DNA from: Lysobacteraceae bacterium | GTDB taxonomy: Bacteria > Pseudomonadota > Gammaproteobacteria > Xanthomonadales > Rhodanobacteraceae | DNA: 64,000 nucleotides | Assembly (NCBI GenBank): GCA_028871555.1 | Contig: JAGWNA010000001.1 | Span: forward strand, 62,001 to 126,000 | Direction: 5' to 3' | Shown here: positions 17,372 through 26,456 of the stretch, one piece after another | Numbering within the stretch: position 1 is the stretch's first letter | How the letters are laid out: each line of letters starts with the position of its first letter | The notes under the pieces: model-generated | Databases searched by the model: none | Told to the model about the DNA's origin: nothing | The model's input: only the letters and a program-made list of their open reading frames with translations | Program-made: the position numbers and the translations under genes

Positions 17372-18487
17372 CTAGCCTCCCTGCAGTTGCAGCATGAGCG
17401 CGTCCATGCAGAACTTCGCGGCCCAGTTCGGGTAGCGGTTTCTCATGTAGCCGCCTGACCGCGGGTACGAGCCCGGCATGCCGCCGCGCACCGCCTTGTC
17501 GGTCGCCGTCACATCCTGGATGGAAAGATTGAAGCGATTGGCGCGTTCCGCCGCTGGTTTCCAGCCACGCTCGCCGGTTTCCGCGGCCAGACGCTGCCAG
17601 ATGATCGCCATCTGCGCATTGCCGGTCACGCAGGTCCAGCGGCTCGCCGCTTGCCAGGCGCAATCCAGCCGGCCAGGCAGGGCGCCATCGCGACGCTGGG
17701 TTTGCGCAACGGCTCCCGCCACGCGCGCCGCCGCCTCCACAAAGGCGTCGTTGCCGGCGATCAGGCCGACTTCCAGCATGCCGCGGGTCGCGTACGCGAT
17801 GGTGTGTGTCAGCGGGCGTTCGTTGTCTTCCAGATCGTTGTTTTCCAGCCATCCGTTGGGGCGCATCTGGGAAAGTGCCCACTGCACATTGCGCACGGCC
17901 GCATCGAGATAGCGCGACTCCTGCAAGACCAGGCTGGCCCTGGCCAGCGCAAACGCCACGCGCGTGTTGTAGGTATTGATGCCGTGGGCGGCAAACGGTG
18001 AAGCGTAGCGACGCCATGCGCCATCAGGGTCCTGGGCGGCCACCAGCCAGTCCGCCGCGCGCTGCGCCGAGTCGCGAAAACGCGCGTCCTGCGTCTGCTG
18101 CCATGCCGACAGCCAGCCAAACAACACCTGCCCGGTATTGAAGATGGTCGGCACCAGCGAGCTCGAATCCAGCGTACCGGCACGCACGCCTCCTTCGGGA
18201 AGCTGGATGGCGGTTTCCCACTCGGCCATGCGCAGCGCGCGCTCCCGGTAGTCGTCTTGACCGGAGAACTGCGCGTAGCGCAGGAAGGTCGGAATGATGT
18301 ACCCGGTGGTTTCCGGATAGGCGCCGGCCCATTGCCGCTTCGCTGCATCGTAGTAGGCACTGACACCGCCGCAGCCGGTGGCGTCCTGGGCGCGCGCCAG
18401 CCATTCGGCGGCCGCCTGCAACCCATGGCGCGGATCCACTGCCGGGGGCGTCCGGCGGGCAGACAGCAGCCTGATGACCGCATTCAT
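17372..18487 (-). CDS. prenyltransferase/squalene-oxidase-like alpha/alpha toroid protein
   Basis: A 371-residue soluble protein built of repeated helical hairpins (GLQAAAEWLARAQD, RALRMAEWETAIQLPEGG, AADWLVAAQDPDGAW, AVRNVQWALSQMRPNGW). The QD.DGAW-type repeats are those of terpene-cyclase-like and glycosidase-like toroids. It has no signal peptide and no DXDD or DDXXD motif that would identify a true cyclase. The ATG overlaps the preceding stop (ATGA) and has GAGGAG upstream. It is coupled to the ATP-grasp gene and followed at once by the O-ligase. I cannot assign a reaction; action on a uronic-acid or polyprenyl-linked substrate is a guess. Confidence 0.65.
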   Translation of the reverse strand: MNAVIRLLSARRTPPAVDPRHGLQAAAEWLARAQDATGCGGVSAYYDAAKRQWAGAYPETTGYIIPTFLRYAQFSGQDDYRERALRMAEWETAIQLPEGGVRAGTLDSSSLVPTIFNTGQVLFGWLSAWQQTQDARFRDSAQRAADWLVAAQDPDGAWRRYASPFAAHGINTYNTRVAFALARASLVLQESRYLDAAVRNVQWALSQMRPNGWLENNDLEDNERPLTHTIAYATRGMLEVGLIAGNDAFVEAAARVAGAVAQTQRRDGALPGRLDCAWQAASRWTCVTGNAQMAIIWQRLAAETGERGWKPAAERANRFNLSIQDVTATDKAVRGGMPGSYPRSGGYMRNRYPNWAAKFCMDALMLQLQGG

Positions 18488-19686
18488 GACTTGCTCCTCG
18501 CCGCAATCGATCCCGGCAGCATCTTCGAAGTTCGGTCGTGCAGCGCACGTCGAACGCGCTGCAGGCCCTCGGCCAGGCACGGCATGGGGTCATGCCACCG
18601 GAACAAGGCATCGGCTACCGGGCCGCGTGGATAGCCCTGCGTGAGCCGCTGGCCTTGGGCGGTGGCCGATTGCATGTCCTCGGAGCGCACCCGCCACACG
18701 ACGGGCCGTCTTGCAGCGGCGGGCGGCGGAAGCGGCAGGCCCAGCTCCGAACGCCAGGCCGCAAACGGCAGATTGACGCCATTCAGGCTTGCCACTTCTT
18801 CCTGGTAGTCGGTGCGGCCGATCGTCGGCTCCACCATGCGGAACTCGCCGCTGCGCGCATCGCGCTTGTACTCCATGCTGGCCATGCCGATCACACCCGC
18901 GTCCTGGAAGAACCGGGTGGTCATGGCAGAAAGCTCCGCATGGACTTCCGCAGCCGCGGTGCAACTGGCGGTACCGCCCACCTGTGGCGGCCACGAGCGG
19001 ATCTTGCGGCCGGTGAACGACGCCACCACCTGCCCCTGGCCGGCGAGGTACTGCAGACAGAAATGGATGTCCGAATCCGGACCCTCGATCCACTCCTGCA
19101 CCACCACGTCGGCCATCACCGGCAGGATGCGGCGAACCAGCCCGGCAGCTTCCGCGGCACTCTCCACGCGGTACGCCTTCCTGAACTGCCCGCCATAATC
19201 GGCATTCCGTTCGCCGGGTTTGACCACCACCGGATAATGAAGGCGTTCGAGCGCGGCCAGATCCTCCAGCGTGCGGACGTGCAGCAGCGGCGGAATGGGA
19301 CTGCCGAGTTGTTCGGCGCGGCGCTGGAACCCCTCCTTGTGCAACAAGGTATCCACGACGTCTGCAGGCGGCAGACTGAATCGATAAAAGGCGGACAGCA
19401 GGTCACGGTGGCGCGAAACGGTCTTGACGCTTTCCTCCTGGGTCAGGAACAGCACCGGGCGCACACCTGAGAGCCGCGCCGTGCCCAGGCGCACCAGCTC
19501 CTCGACCAGCGTTTCACCGTGCGTCGCACGTATCTGCAACGGCTTTGCCGCACGGGTGTGCATTTCCGGACGCCGTACATCGGTATCCAGCAACCAGACC
19601 GGGACCCGTGCGCGCGCCAGGCTGCGCGCCACGCCCAGTCCATTGACTCCGGCGCCCAGCACCACGGCTGGCGTATCAGCGATCAT
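18484..19686 (-). CDS. ATP-grasp family ligase
   Basis: A 400-residue cytosolic ATP-grasp enzyme. The N-terminal Rossmann-like domain reads AVVLGAGVNGLGVARSLARA. The ATP-binding core includes YPVVVKPGERNADYGGQF, VVVQEWIEGPDSDIHF and a C-terminal GEFRMVEPTIGRTDYQEE for metal binding. Members of this broad family join carboxylates to amines through acyl-phosphates. The ATG at 19686 has GGAGG 5 bases upstream and overlaps the upstream glycosyltransferase by 11 bases. It probably attaches an amino acid or similar group to a sugar intermediate. This is inference; the substrate is unknown. Confidence 0.75.
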   Translation of the reverse strand: MIADTPAVVLGAGVNGLGVARSLARARVPVWLLDTDVRRPEMHTRAAKPLQIRATHGETLVEELVRLGTARLSGVRPVLFLTQEESVKTVSRHRDLLSAFYRFSLPPADVVDTLLHKEGFQRRAEQLGSPIPPLLHVRTLEDLAALERLHYPVVVKPGERNADYGGQFRKAYRVESAAEAAGLVRRILPVMADVVVQEWIEGPDSDIHFCLQYLAGQGQVVASFTGRKIRSWPPQVGGTASCTAAAEVHAELSAMTTRFFQDAGVIGMASMEYKRDARSGEFRMVEPTIGRTDYQEEVASLNGVNLPFAAWRSELGLPLPPPAAARRPVVWRVRSEDMQSATAQGQRLTQGYPRGPVADALFRWHDPMPCLAEGLQRVRRALHDRTSKMLPGSIAARSKS

Positions 19687-20977
19687 GCGCACCTCCGGCG
19701 CTGCGCCGGCGACGATCGAGTACGTCGGCATAGACGGCGCGGTAGCGCGCCACGCTCGCCGACCAGGTGCGTTCGCGCTCGACGAACTCCTGCCCATTGG
19801 CGATCACCCTGTCCCGACCCGCGTGCGTCTTCAGCAGGGTGGCCAGGCACTGCGCGATGGCCTCGGCCGACCCGGCGGGAAACAGATGACCATTGTGGCC
19901 ATCGCGAATCAGCTCGCGGTGGCCGCCGACATCCGAGGCCGCCACCAGTTTGCCCATGGCCATCGCCTCGAGCGGTTTCAGCGGTGTCACCAGCTCCGTC
20001 AACCGCCGCGAGATACGCGGATAGACCATGATGTCCATGACGCCGTAATAGCGGGTGACTTCGCCGTGCGGCACGCGACCGACGAAGTGCACCACGCGTT
20101 CGAGGCCGAGGCTGTTGGCCAGTGCACGCAAGGCATCCTCCTGCGGGCCGCCACCCAGCAACAGCAGGCGTGCCTGCGGCACCGCCTGCAGCACCAGCGG
20201 CATGGCCCGGAGCAGCAGGTCCAACCCCTCGTAGGCGTAGAACGAGCCGGCGAACCCCAGCGTGTACCCACGCGCGAGTCCGTACTCTTCCAGCAGCTTT
20301 GCATCGACGCTCGCCGTGGATCGAAAGCGTGCAATGTCCACGGCGTTGGGAATGACGGTGACCCTGTCGGCGGAAATGCCGCGCTCCAGCATGTCGCCGC
20401 GCAAGCCGTCGCAGATCGTGGTCACCGCGTCCGCCCGTTGCAGGGCCCGGGTTTCCAGCGCGCGCGTCAACCGATACCGCGCCCCTCCCTCTCTCGCCGT
20501 GCCGAGGTCGACGGCAGCGTCTTCCCAGAACGCGCGGACTTCGTACACCACCGGGATGCCGGTGGCGCGCCCCACCGCCAGCGCCGGTAGCGCGTCCAGC
20601 ACCGGCGAGTGCGCGTGGAGAATGTCCGGACGCACGCTGTCCACCACTTCGGCCAGTCGGGTCTGCAACGCGCGCATCAGGAAGCGATACCGGAGCAGCG
20701 GCAATCCTGCCAGCAAGCCGGACGCCGGCGGCGTGCGGTAGAACATCCAGTCACCGATGTGCTCCTCGCGCTGCTGGCTGCTGCCCTGCTTGGGGCCGGT
20801 CAGTTGCACCGTTTCCCACCCCAGCGCGCGCTGCGCCTCGAGGATGGCGAGCGTGCGGAAGGTATAGCCGCTATGCAGGGGCAGCGAATGATCGAGCACG
20901 TGCAGGATGCGCAGCGGCCGCTCGGCCGATGCCTCTGGCCGGGCTTGGCGCCGCGCAACGCTCAGGATGCCGCTCAT
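19676..20977 (-). CDS. exosortase A-associated glycosyltransferase (TIGR04063, Daro_2409 type)
   Basis: A 433-residue GT4 enzyme. The stretch RILHVLDHSLPLHSGYTFRT followed by QRALGWETVQLTGPKQ is the signature N-terminus of the glycosyltransferase family found only with exosortase A loci. The donor domain shows LGFAGSFYAYEGLDLLLRA, LLLLGGGPQEDAL and PLKPLEAMAMGKLVAASDVG. It is cytosolic. The start overlaps the stop of the preceding glycosyltransferase by four bases, and its own end overlaps the ATP-grasp gene, so translation is coupled. Confidence 0.9.
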   Translation of the reverse strand: MSGILSVARRQARPEASAERPLRILHVLDHSLPLHSGYTFRTLAILEAQRALGWETVQLTGPKQGSSQQREEHIGDWMFYRTPPASGLLAGLPLLRYRFLMRALQTRLAEVVDSVRPDILHAHSPVLDALPALAVGRATGIPVVYEVRAFWEDAAVDLGTAREGGARYRLTRALETRALQRADAVTTICDGLRGDMLERGISADRVTVIPNAVDIARFRSTASVDAKLLEEYGLARGYTLGFAGSFYAYEGLDLLLRAMPLVLQAVPQARLLLLGGGPQEDALRALANSLGLERVVHFVGRVPHGEVTRYYGVMDIMVYPRISRRLTELVTPLKPLEAMAMGKLVAASDVGGHRELIRDGHNGHLFPAGSAEAIAQCLATLLKTHAGRDRVIANGQEFVERERTWSASVARYRAVYADVLDRRRRSAGGAHDR

Positions 20978-22293
20978 GGCTCTGCTCCGAAGGTCGGGCT
21001 ACCGGCAGCGACTGTACGTACCCGCGCATACAGTGCGTGCTGCGCTTCCACCACCGGCGACCAGCCCAGCCGCTCCGCCACGGCGCGGGTGGCGGCACGC
21101 GTCGGCGCCCGATCCCGCAACCGCCGCCAGGCGGCGGCCATGGCTTCGGCACTGCGCTGCGCGGCGATCTCCCCCGCCTCAGGCGCATCCAGCAACTCGC
21201 CGACTCCGGCATACGGTGCAGCCACCACCGGCGTGCCGCAGGCCAGCGATTCCAGCACGACGTTGGGCATGCCTTCACGGCTCGACGCGTGCACCAGCGC
21301 ATCCGCCGCGTTGTAGTAGTCACACAGTTGCGCGTGGGGAATGGTGCCGAGCATCCGCACGCGCGCGTGCAGACCGAGCTGTTCCACCAGGCCGCGCAGC
21401 TTGCTCTGCTCCGGCCCCTCGCCGGCGATCAGCAGCGTCGTATCCGGCACGCGCGCCAGCGCCGCGATGGCAATGTGCACACCCTTGAGGGAGACCAGAT
21501 GGCCCACCGTCAACCACACCGGACCGGTGAGGCCCAGGTCGGCCCGGATCGCCACGCGGTCCCGCGGCCCGAACCGATCAAGGTCGACGCCGTTGCGCAA
21601 GACCGTGACCTTTCCGGGGTCGACGCCCAGGGTGGCCACTTCGTCCTTCAACGCCTGCGATACGGCCACGATGGCGGCGGCGCGCTCCGCTGCCCACTGG
21701 ATTTGCGCTCTGGGTCGACGGTAGTGCGGGATCCACGTCACATCGGTACCGCGCGCGGTGATCACCACCGGCTTGCCCAGGGCCGCACCGAGCCGTGCCG
21801 CTGCCACGCCGTCCGGATAAAAGTAGTGTGCATCGATCAGATCGAAGTCGATCCCGCTGGCTTTCAGTTTTCGGAATACCGGCAGAAGAGCGCGATACAT
21901 CAGGAATGGCGCGATGCTCATGCCCAGTTTCGGAATCACCGGATAACGAGGGTGACTGATATCGATGCCGTAGCGCTGCTCGTGCTCGGGCACCCTGGCG
22001 AACGCCGCATAGGCGCCTAAACGTTGATGCCGAAATGGAAACCACGGCACTGGCGCCATAACCGTCGCCGTAATCCGGCCGGAATCCACCAGATGGCGTA
22101 ACCGCTCCTCGACAAACACACCGTGCCGTGGCTGTGCGGCATTCGGATACAGGCTGGTGAGTACCAGCAGATGAATCTTGCGATTTCCGTCCGCTTCGGC
22201 ACCGGTTCCCACAGCATGCCACGCCACGTTGAAATCCTTTTTTGCTGACGTCGCAACGTCATCGCCGACACACTTGACCAGCGTGGTGCTCAT
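20974..22293 (-). CDS. family 4 glycosyltransferase
   Basis: A 439-residue GT-B-fold enzyme. After a 35-residue N-terminal extension, HLLVLTSLYPNAAQPRHGVF begins the acceptor domain, and DAHYFYPDGVAAARLG follows. The donor domain has LLIAGEGPEQSKLRGLV and VHASSREGMPNVVLESLACG, the E-x7-E motif of retaining GT4 enzymes. It overlaps both neighbours by ATGA junctions. It adds one sugar to the polysaccharide repeat; the specificity is unknown. Confidence 0.85.
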   Translation of the reverse strand: MSTTLVKCVGDDVATSAKKDFNVAWHAVGTGAEADGNRKIHLLVLTSLYPNAAQPRHGVFVEERLRHLVDSGRITATVMAPVPWFPFRHQRLGAYAAFARVPEHEQRYGIDISHPRYPVIPKLGMSIAPFLMYRALLPVFRKLKASGIDFDLIDAHYFYPDGVAAARLGAALGKPVVITARGTDVTWIPHYRRPRAQIQWAAERAAAIVAVSQALKDEVATLGVDPGKVTVLRNGVDLDRFGPRDRVAIRADLGLTGPVWLTVGHLVSLKGVHIAIAALARVPDTTLLIAGEGPEQSKLRGLVEQLGLHARVRMLGTIPHAQLCDYYNAADALVHASSREGMPNVVLESLACGTPVVAAPYAGVGELLDAPEAGEIAAQRSAEAMAAAWRRLRDRAPTRAATRAVAERLGWSPVVEAQHALYARVRTVAAGSPTFGAEP

Positions 22294-23309
22294 GGTGTCG
22301 CCTCCGACAGGGGAGCCACCGGCGTCTGCGCATCGTCGGCGTAAAACCGGTACAGGGGGCTGGTTCGGAAAATCCGCAGGATGCGTTCGATGACTTGCGG
22401 CGCCAGCTCCTCGCGCCAGCGTCCTGCCGATGCCTGCGGGCGTTTGAACACACTGTAATAGCCCGTGTCCGTCGTCTGGTTCGTCGGCTGCGTACTCGCA
22501 CGGATAAAGCCCTCGGTCTGGGATTGCCAGTCGAGACCGGCAAACTCGAACATTCGCCGGGTCATGACGAGGGGCTCGGCGCAGACATCCTCATACCGCA
22601 GCGTGAGCACACGCTCGCAGCCCTCGATATCCGCAAGGATCTTTTCCTGGGTCAGTACCCAGCGCCATGCCAGCCGCTCCTCCGGCGTGAGCCGCTCGAC
22701 ATCGTCCAGACTGAGTCCGCGAGTTTTCCCGGCGGATGTGGCCAGCAGCATTTTGAGCAACCACAAGTCTTCCGCGCTGGGTATCAGATCGCCGAAACGC
22801 CCTGCTGTCTCGCCGCGCAACACCGATGCGACATAGCCGCAAGGATGACGCATCAGGTGAATGGCGCGCGCATTTGGCAGTGCCTCCATGCATGCACCCA
22901 GCCGTCCGGACGACTCAATGGACTTCCACACGATACGCACCCGCGCACAGCCCTCCGCCGTAGGCCGGTAGAGACAAGGGACGTTTCGCTGGACGCGGCT
23001 GGCGGCTTTGGCGAAAGCCACGCTCACACGATACGCGCACAGGGCCGCAGCGGACTGGTAGCTCTTGGGGAACAACGGCTGCTTGCCCACCACCTTGGGA
23101 CAGCGCAGCTCCGGCAGCGATGCGACAAACTGCTCCAGTTCCTCGCGATACTGCGGCGCAACCTGCGTCTCGGGATACAGCGGCAGGCTCAGGCGCCGCA
23201 CGCTGTCCGGTTCATGGCGGTAGAGCGTGTCCGGATGGCTGTCGAACAGTTTGCCGATCCAGGTGGTGCCAGAGCGCGGCATTCCGAACACGAGAATGCA
23301 GCGGTTCAT
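22290..23309 (-). CDS. PAPS-dependent sulfotransferase family protein
   Basis: A 339-residue protein with the 5'-phosphosulfate-binding loop at the extreme N-terminus (MNRCILVFGMPRSGTTW, PRSGTTW at 11-17) and a 3'-phosphate-binding region (AIHLMRHPCGYVASVLRG). GCERVLTLRYEDVCAEP is typical of the carbohydrate sulfotransferase fold. The ATG at 23309 overlaps the stop of the amidotransferase by four bases and directly precedes the conserved loop; a longer upstream frame is not needed. In this setting it would sulfate a sugar hydroxyl of the exopolysaccharide, using PAPS from the cytosol. Some such family members in bacterial loci have no proven activity. Confidence 0.8.
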   Translation of the reverse strand: MNRCILVFGMPRSGTTWIGKLFDSHPDTLYRHEPDSVRRLSLPLYPETQVAPQYREELEQFVASLPELRCPKVVGKQPLFPKSYQSAAALCAYRVSVAFAKAASRVQRNVPCLYRPTAEGCARVRIVWKSIESSGRLGACMEALPNARAIHLMRHPCGYVASVLRGETAGRFGDLIPSAEDLWLLKMLLATSAGKTRGLSLDDVERLTPEERLAWRWVLTQEKILADIEGCERVLTLRYEDVCAEPLVMTRRMFEFAGLDWQSQTEGFIRASTQPTNQTTDTGYYSVFKRPQASAGRWREELAPQVIERILRIFRTSPLYRFYADDAQTPVAPLSEATP

Positions 23310-25258
23310 GACCGTGCCCCGGCAACCAGGACCTTGCCCGCCGGCCCGGATGGTATCGCGGTGGCGGCAGGTTGCTGCATGCGGCGCAGAAACGCGTCCA
23401 GCATCAGCAGGCTCCACAGCGTCGCGCTGTGATCGCGCCGGCCTGACACATGCTGTCGCACCAACCGATCGAGCATGACCGGCTCAAAATACCCGCATTC
23501 GGCGATGGCTCCTGAAAGCAATGCCTCCCGCACGCGCTTGGAGAGTGGGCCACGCAGCCAGGCCGCCAAGGGCACACTGAAACCCATCTTGGTCCTATGT
23601 AGCACCTCGTGGGGTATATCCGGCTCGAGAGCTTTCTTCAGGAGATATTTGCCTGTTCCTCCTTTCAGCTTCAACCCGGGCGGCAAAGAGGATGCCCACT
23701 CGACCAAGCGGTGATCGAGCAGAGGTACGCGGACCTCCAGGCTGTGCGCCATGCTGGCACGATCCACTTTGGTCAGGATGTCGCCGGGAAGCCATGTCTT
23801 CAGGTCCAGGTATTGCGCCAGCAACAGCGGATGATCCGTGGGCGCGCGTTTTGCGTGGGCACGAAACACGGCAAGCGCACTGTAACCTTGAAGTTCGCGC
23901 TTGAAGCGCGTGCTGTAGAGACGCTGGCGCATCGCCGCAGACGTGATGCTGACGCTGTGGTAATAGGCTTCCACGTCGTCGCGGGCAAGAGCCTGCAGCG
24001 TGGTCTTGGCACGCAATGGGCGTGGCGCCCAGTCGGCCTTGGGATAGATGCCTCCCAATAGACCAAACATCCGCTTTCTCAGCGACAGCGGCAATCGTGC
24101 GCGCAGGCCGCTTTCCCATGCATGCAAGCGGTAGCGCCGGTAGCCGGCGAAATTCTCGTCGCCGCCATCGCCGGACAGCGCCACAGTCACCTGGGTGCGC
24201 GCCAACTCGCACACGCGATACGTCGGCAGGGCCGAACTGTCGGAAAACGGTTCGTCGTAAACCGCCGCCAGCGTGTCGAGCAACGCGTAATCGTCGGCGC
24301 CGACCTGCCGCTCGAAATGCCGGGTATGCAGATGCCCGGCGACGCGGCGCGCATAGACGGTTTCGTCGAAACCGCCATGATCAAAGCCGATGGAGCAGGT
24401 ACGCACCGGTTGGCGCGATGCCCGGCTCATGCTGGCCACCACGGCGCTGGAATCCACGCCACCGGAAAGAAACGCCCCAACCGGCACATCCGCAATCATC
24501 TGGCCCGCCACCGCTTCATCCAGCAAGCTGCGGAGCTGTGCTGCAGCCTCATCCGCCGCCACGTCGGCGGTGCGGTCGAAAGGCACATCCCAGTATTGGC
24601 GGGGAGCCGGCTCGGAATCTTCGGCGCGCCAGCTCAGCCAGTGCCCGGGCGGCAGTTTGCGAACCCCCCGATAGATGCTTTTCGGATCGGGCACGTAGCC
24701 GAGCGCCAGATAGTCCTCCAACGCCTGTGGATCGAGCCTGCGTTGCACATCGGGATGCGCCAAAAGCCCCTTGAGTTCGGATGCAAACACCAGGTCGCCG
24801 GCGCTTGTGAAGCCGTAGTAGAGCGGCTTGATGCCTATTTGATCGCGTGCAAGATGGACACGCTGCTCGCGCATGTCCCAAACCGCGAACGCGAACATGC
24901 CAACCAGACGCGGCAGGCAGGCTTCGCCCCACTGCTGCCAGGCACGCAGCAGCACTTCGGTATCGCAGCGGCTTTGAAACACCACACCCAGCGCTTCCAG
25001 TTCGGCCTTGAGCGACTGGAAGTTGTACAGCTCGCCGTTGTAGATCAACGCCAGACCGGCCGCTTCATCCACCATCGGCTGCCGCCCATGGCGCAGATCG
25101 ATGATGGACAGGCGGCGATGCGCCAGGCCCACCCCATCGCCGAGGTACAACCCGGCCTCATCCGGCCCGCGGTGAAGCTGCGCATCCCTCATTGCCAGCA
25201 GGATGCATTCATCCACGCGGAGATGGCGAGATGACACGATTCCTGCCAAACCGCACAC
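23306..25258 (-). CDS. XrtA system amidotransferase (TIGR03108, asparagine synthase-like)
   Basis: A 650-residue asparagine synthetase B homologue with an intact class II glutaminase domain. Cys2 follows the initiator (MCGLAGIV), with RGPDEAG near 30 and YNGELYNF near 73-80. The synthetase domain carries SGGVDS at 265-270. It thus keeps both ammonia-releasing and adenylating halves and should make an amide from a carboxylate, plausibly a uronic acid or acyl group in the polysaccharide. The family is specific to exosortase A loci. The ATG lies one base from the upstream gene. Contrast the glutaminase-dead paralogue at 8020-9762. Confidence 0.9.
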   Translation of the reverse strand: MCGLAGIVSSRHLRVDECILLAMRDAQLHRGPDEAGLYLGDGVGLAHRRLSIIDLRHGRQPMVDEAAGLALIYNGELYNFQSLKAELEALGVVFQSRCDTEVLLRAWQQWGEACLPRLVGMFAFAVWDMREQRVHLARDQIGIKPLYYGFTSAGDLVFASELKGLLAHPDVQRRLDPQALEDYLALGYVPDPKSIYRGVRKLPPGHWLSWRAEDSEPAPRQYWDVPFDRTADVAADEAAAQLRSLLDEAVAGQMIADVPVGAFLSGGVDSSAVVASMSRASRQPVRTCSIGFDHGGFDETVYARRVAGHLHTRHFERQVGADDYALLDTLAAVYDEPFSDSSALPTYRVCELARTQVTVALSGDGGDENFAGYRRYRLHAWESGLRARLPLSLRKRMFGLLGGIYPKADWAPRPLRAKTTLQALARDDVEAYYHSVSITSAAMRQRLYSTRFKRELQGYSALAVFRAHAKRAPTDHPLLLAQYLDLKTWLPGDILTKVDRASMAHSLEVRVPLLDHRLVEWASSLPPGLKLKGGTGKYLLKKALEPDIPHEVLHRTKMGFSVPLAAWLRGPLSKRVREALLSGAIAECGYFEPVMLDRLVRQHVSGRRDHSATLWSLLMLDAFLRRMQQPAATAIPSGPAGKVLVAGARS

Positions 25259-25259
25259 G

Positions 25260-26456
25260 TCAATTCTCCTTGTGCTCGGTCAAACCGGTGATCGCACGCG
25301 GCTGCAGGGCGTACGACCGCCGACCCAGTAATTCATCGTACAGCGCTACATATGCAGACACCATTGTGCTCAAACTGAATTGCGCGGCGACGCGGGCACA
25401 TCCAGCGTCGCCATGTTGACGTCGCAGATTTTCATCTGCGACATAGGCGCTCAGAGCCTCAGCCAGGGCTTGCGGATCGCCGGCCGGCACCAGCGTACCG
25501 GTCACGCCGGCCTCGACCACCGAGGCGACGCCCCCGACGTCGGTCGCGACCACCGGCAGTCCGGTGGCCATGGCTTCCATCAGCGTGAGCGGCATACCTT
25601 CGGCAATGGAAGACAAGGCAAACACATCACATTCCGCCAGCAGATGCGCCACATCAGCACGGTTGCCAAGCAACCGCACCGTTTCCATCAAGCCAAGCCG
25701 GGCAATCTGTCGTTCCAATTCCCCGCGTTGCCGCCCCTCGCCGGCGATGATCAAGCGGGCGCCGGCATTATTTTTCCCGGCCTGCTCGCGCAGGAGCTTG
25801 AACGCGAAAATCAGGCCTTCGTGATCCTTGACCTTGTCAAGGCGTGCGACATTGGCGACAAGCACGGTCCCCGGCGGCGCAAAATCGCCTAGCCGTTTAC
25901 GCGGCTCGAACCCAATGCGTGCCCGACTGAACTTGGCCAGGTCAATTCCGTTCGCGATACAGGTTACCTTGGACGGTCGGATGCCCACGCGATCCGTGAG
26001 CCAGATCTGCAGGTCATGCGACACCACAACATACCGCCTGATCAGCGGCGCCATCCAACGCCGCAGCCATTGGTATCCGGGCTTGTCGCCTTCCGGATCG
26101 GCAGCATCGCGCCCGTGTTCGGCATGGATCAGCCGGTGCACGCCAGCCAATCTGGCGACCGGCGCCAGATCCAGCGTCCCGATGTTGTATGTCTGCACGA
26201 GATCCGGCTTCAGCGTCCGCAAGGCACGCCAGAATCGGAAGTAGCACCACCAGTCCTTGCCCGGCTTCTTTTCAAGCGACAGGCACGCTACAACGGCATC
26301 CTCGATTTCGTGGCGCAAAGCTCCAAAGCCGGTCAGCGAAATCACCGCGTGACGGTAACGATCATGGGTCGCGTTGACCAGCGATACCACGACGCGCTCC
26401 ATGCCACCGGTGTCCAGCCGGTAGACCACGTGCACGATCAGCGGTCTGTCGTTCAC
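25260..26456 (-). CDS. XrtA-associated glycosyltransferase (TIGR03088 type)
   Basis: A 398-residue GT4 enzyme. PLIVHVVYRLDTGGMERVVV opens the acceptor domain and is diagnostic of this exosortase-linked family. The donor domain shows VANVARLDKVKDHEGLIFAF, LIIAGEGRQRGELE and FALSSIAEGMPLTLMEAMAT. The start is GTG at 26456, overlapping the exosortase stop as GTGA. A longer frame upstream runs inside the exosortase gene and is rejected. It is cytosolic. Confidence 0.9.
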   Translation of the reverse strand: MNDRPLIVHVVYRLDTGGMERVVVSLVNATHDRYRHAVISLTGFGALRHEIEDAVVACLSLEKKPGKDWWCYFRFWRALRTLKPDLVQTYNIGTLDLAPVARLAGVHRLIHAEHGRDAADPEGDKPGYQWLRRWMAPLIRRYVVVSHDLQIWLTDRVGIRPSKVTCIANGIDLAKFSRARIGFEPRKRLGDFAPPGTVLVANVARLDKVKDHEGLIFAFKLLREQAGKNNAGARLIIAGEGRQRGELERQIARLGLMETVRLLGNRADVAHLLAECDVFALSSIAEGMPLTLMEAMATGLPVVATDVGGVASVVEAGVTGTLVPAGDPQALAEALSAYVADENLRRQHGDAGCARVAAQFSLSTMVSAYVALYDELLGRRSYALQPRAITGLTEHKEN

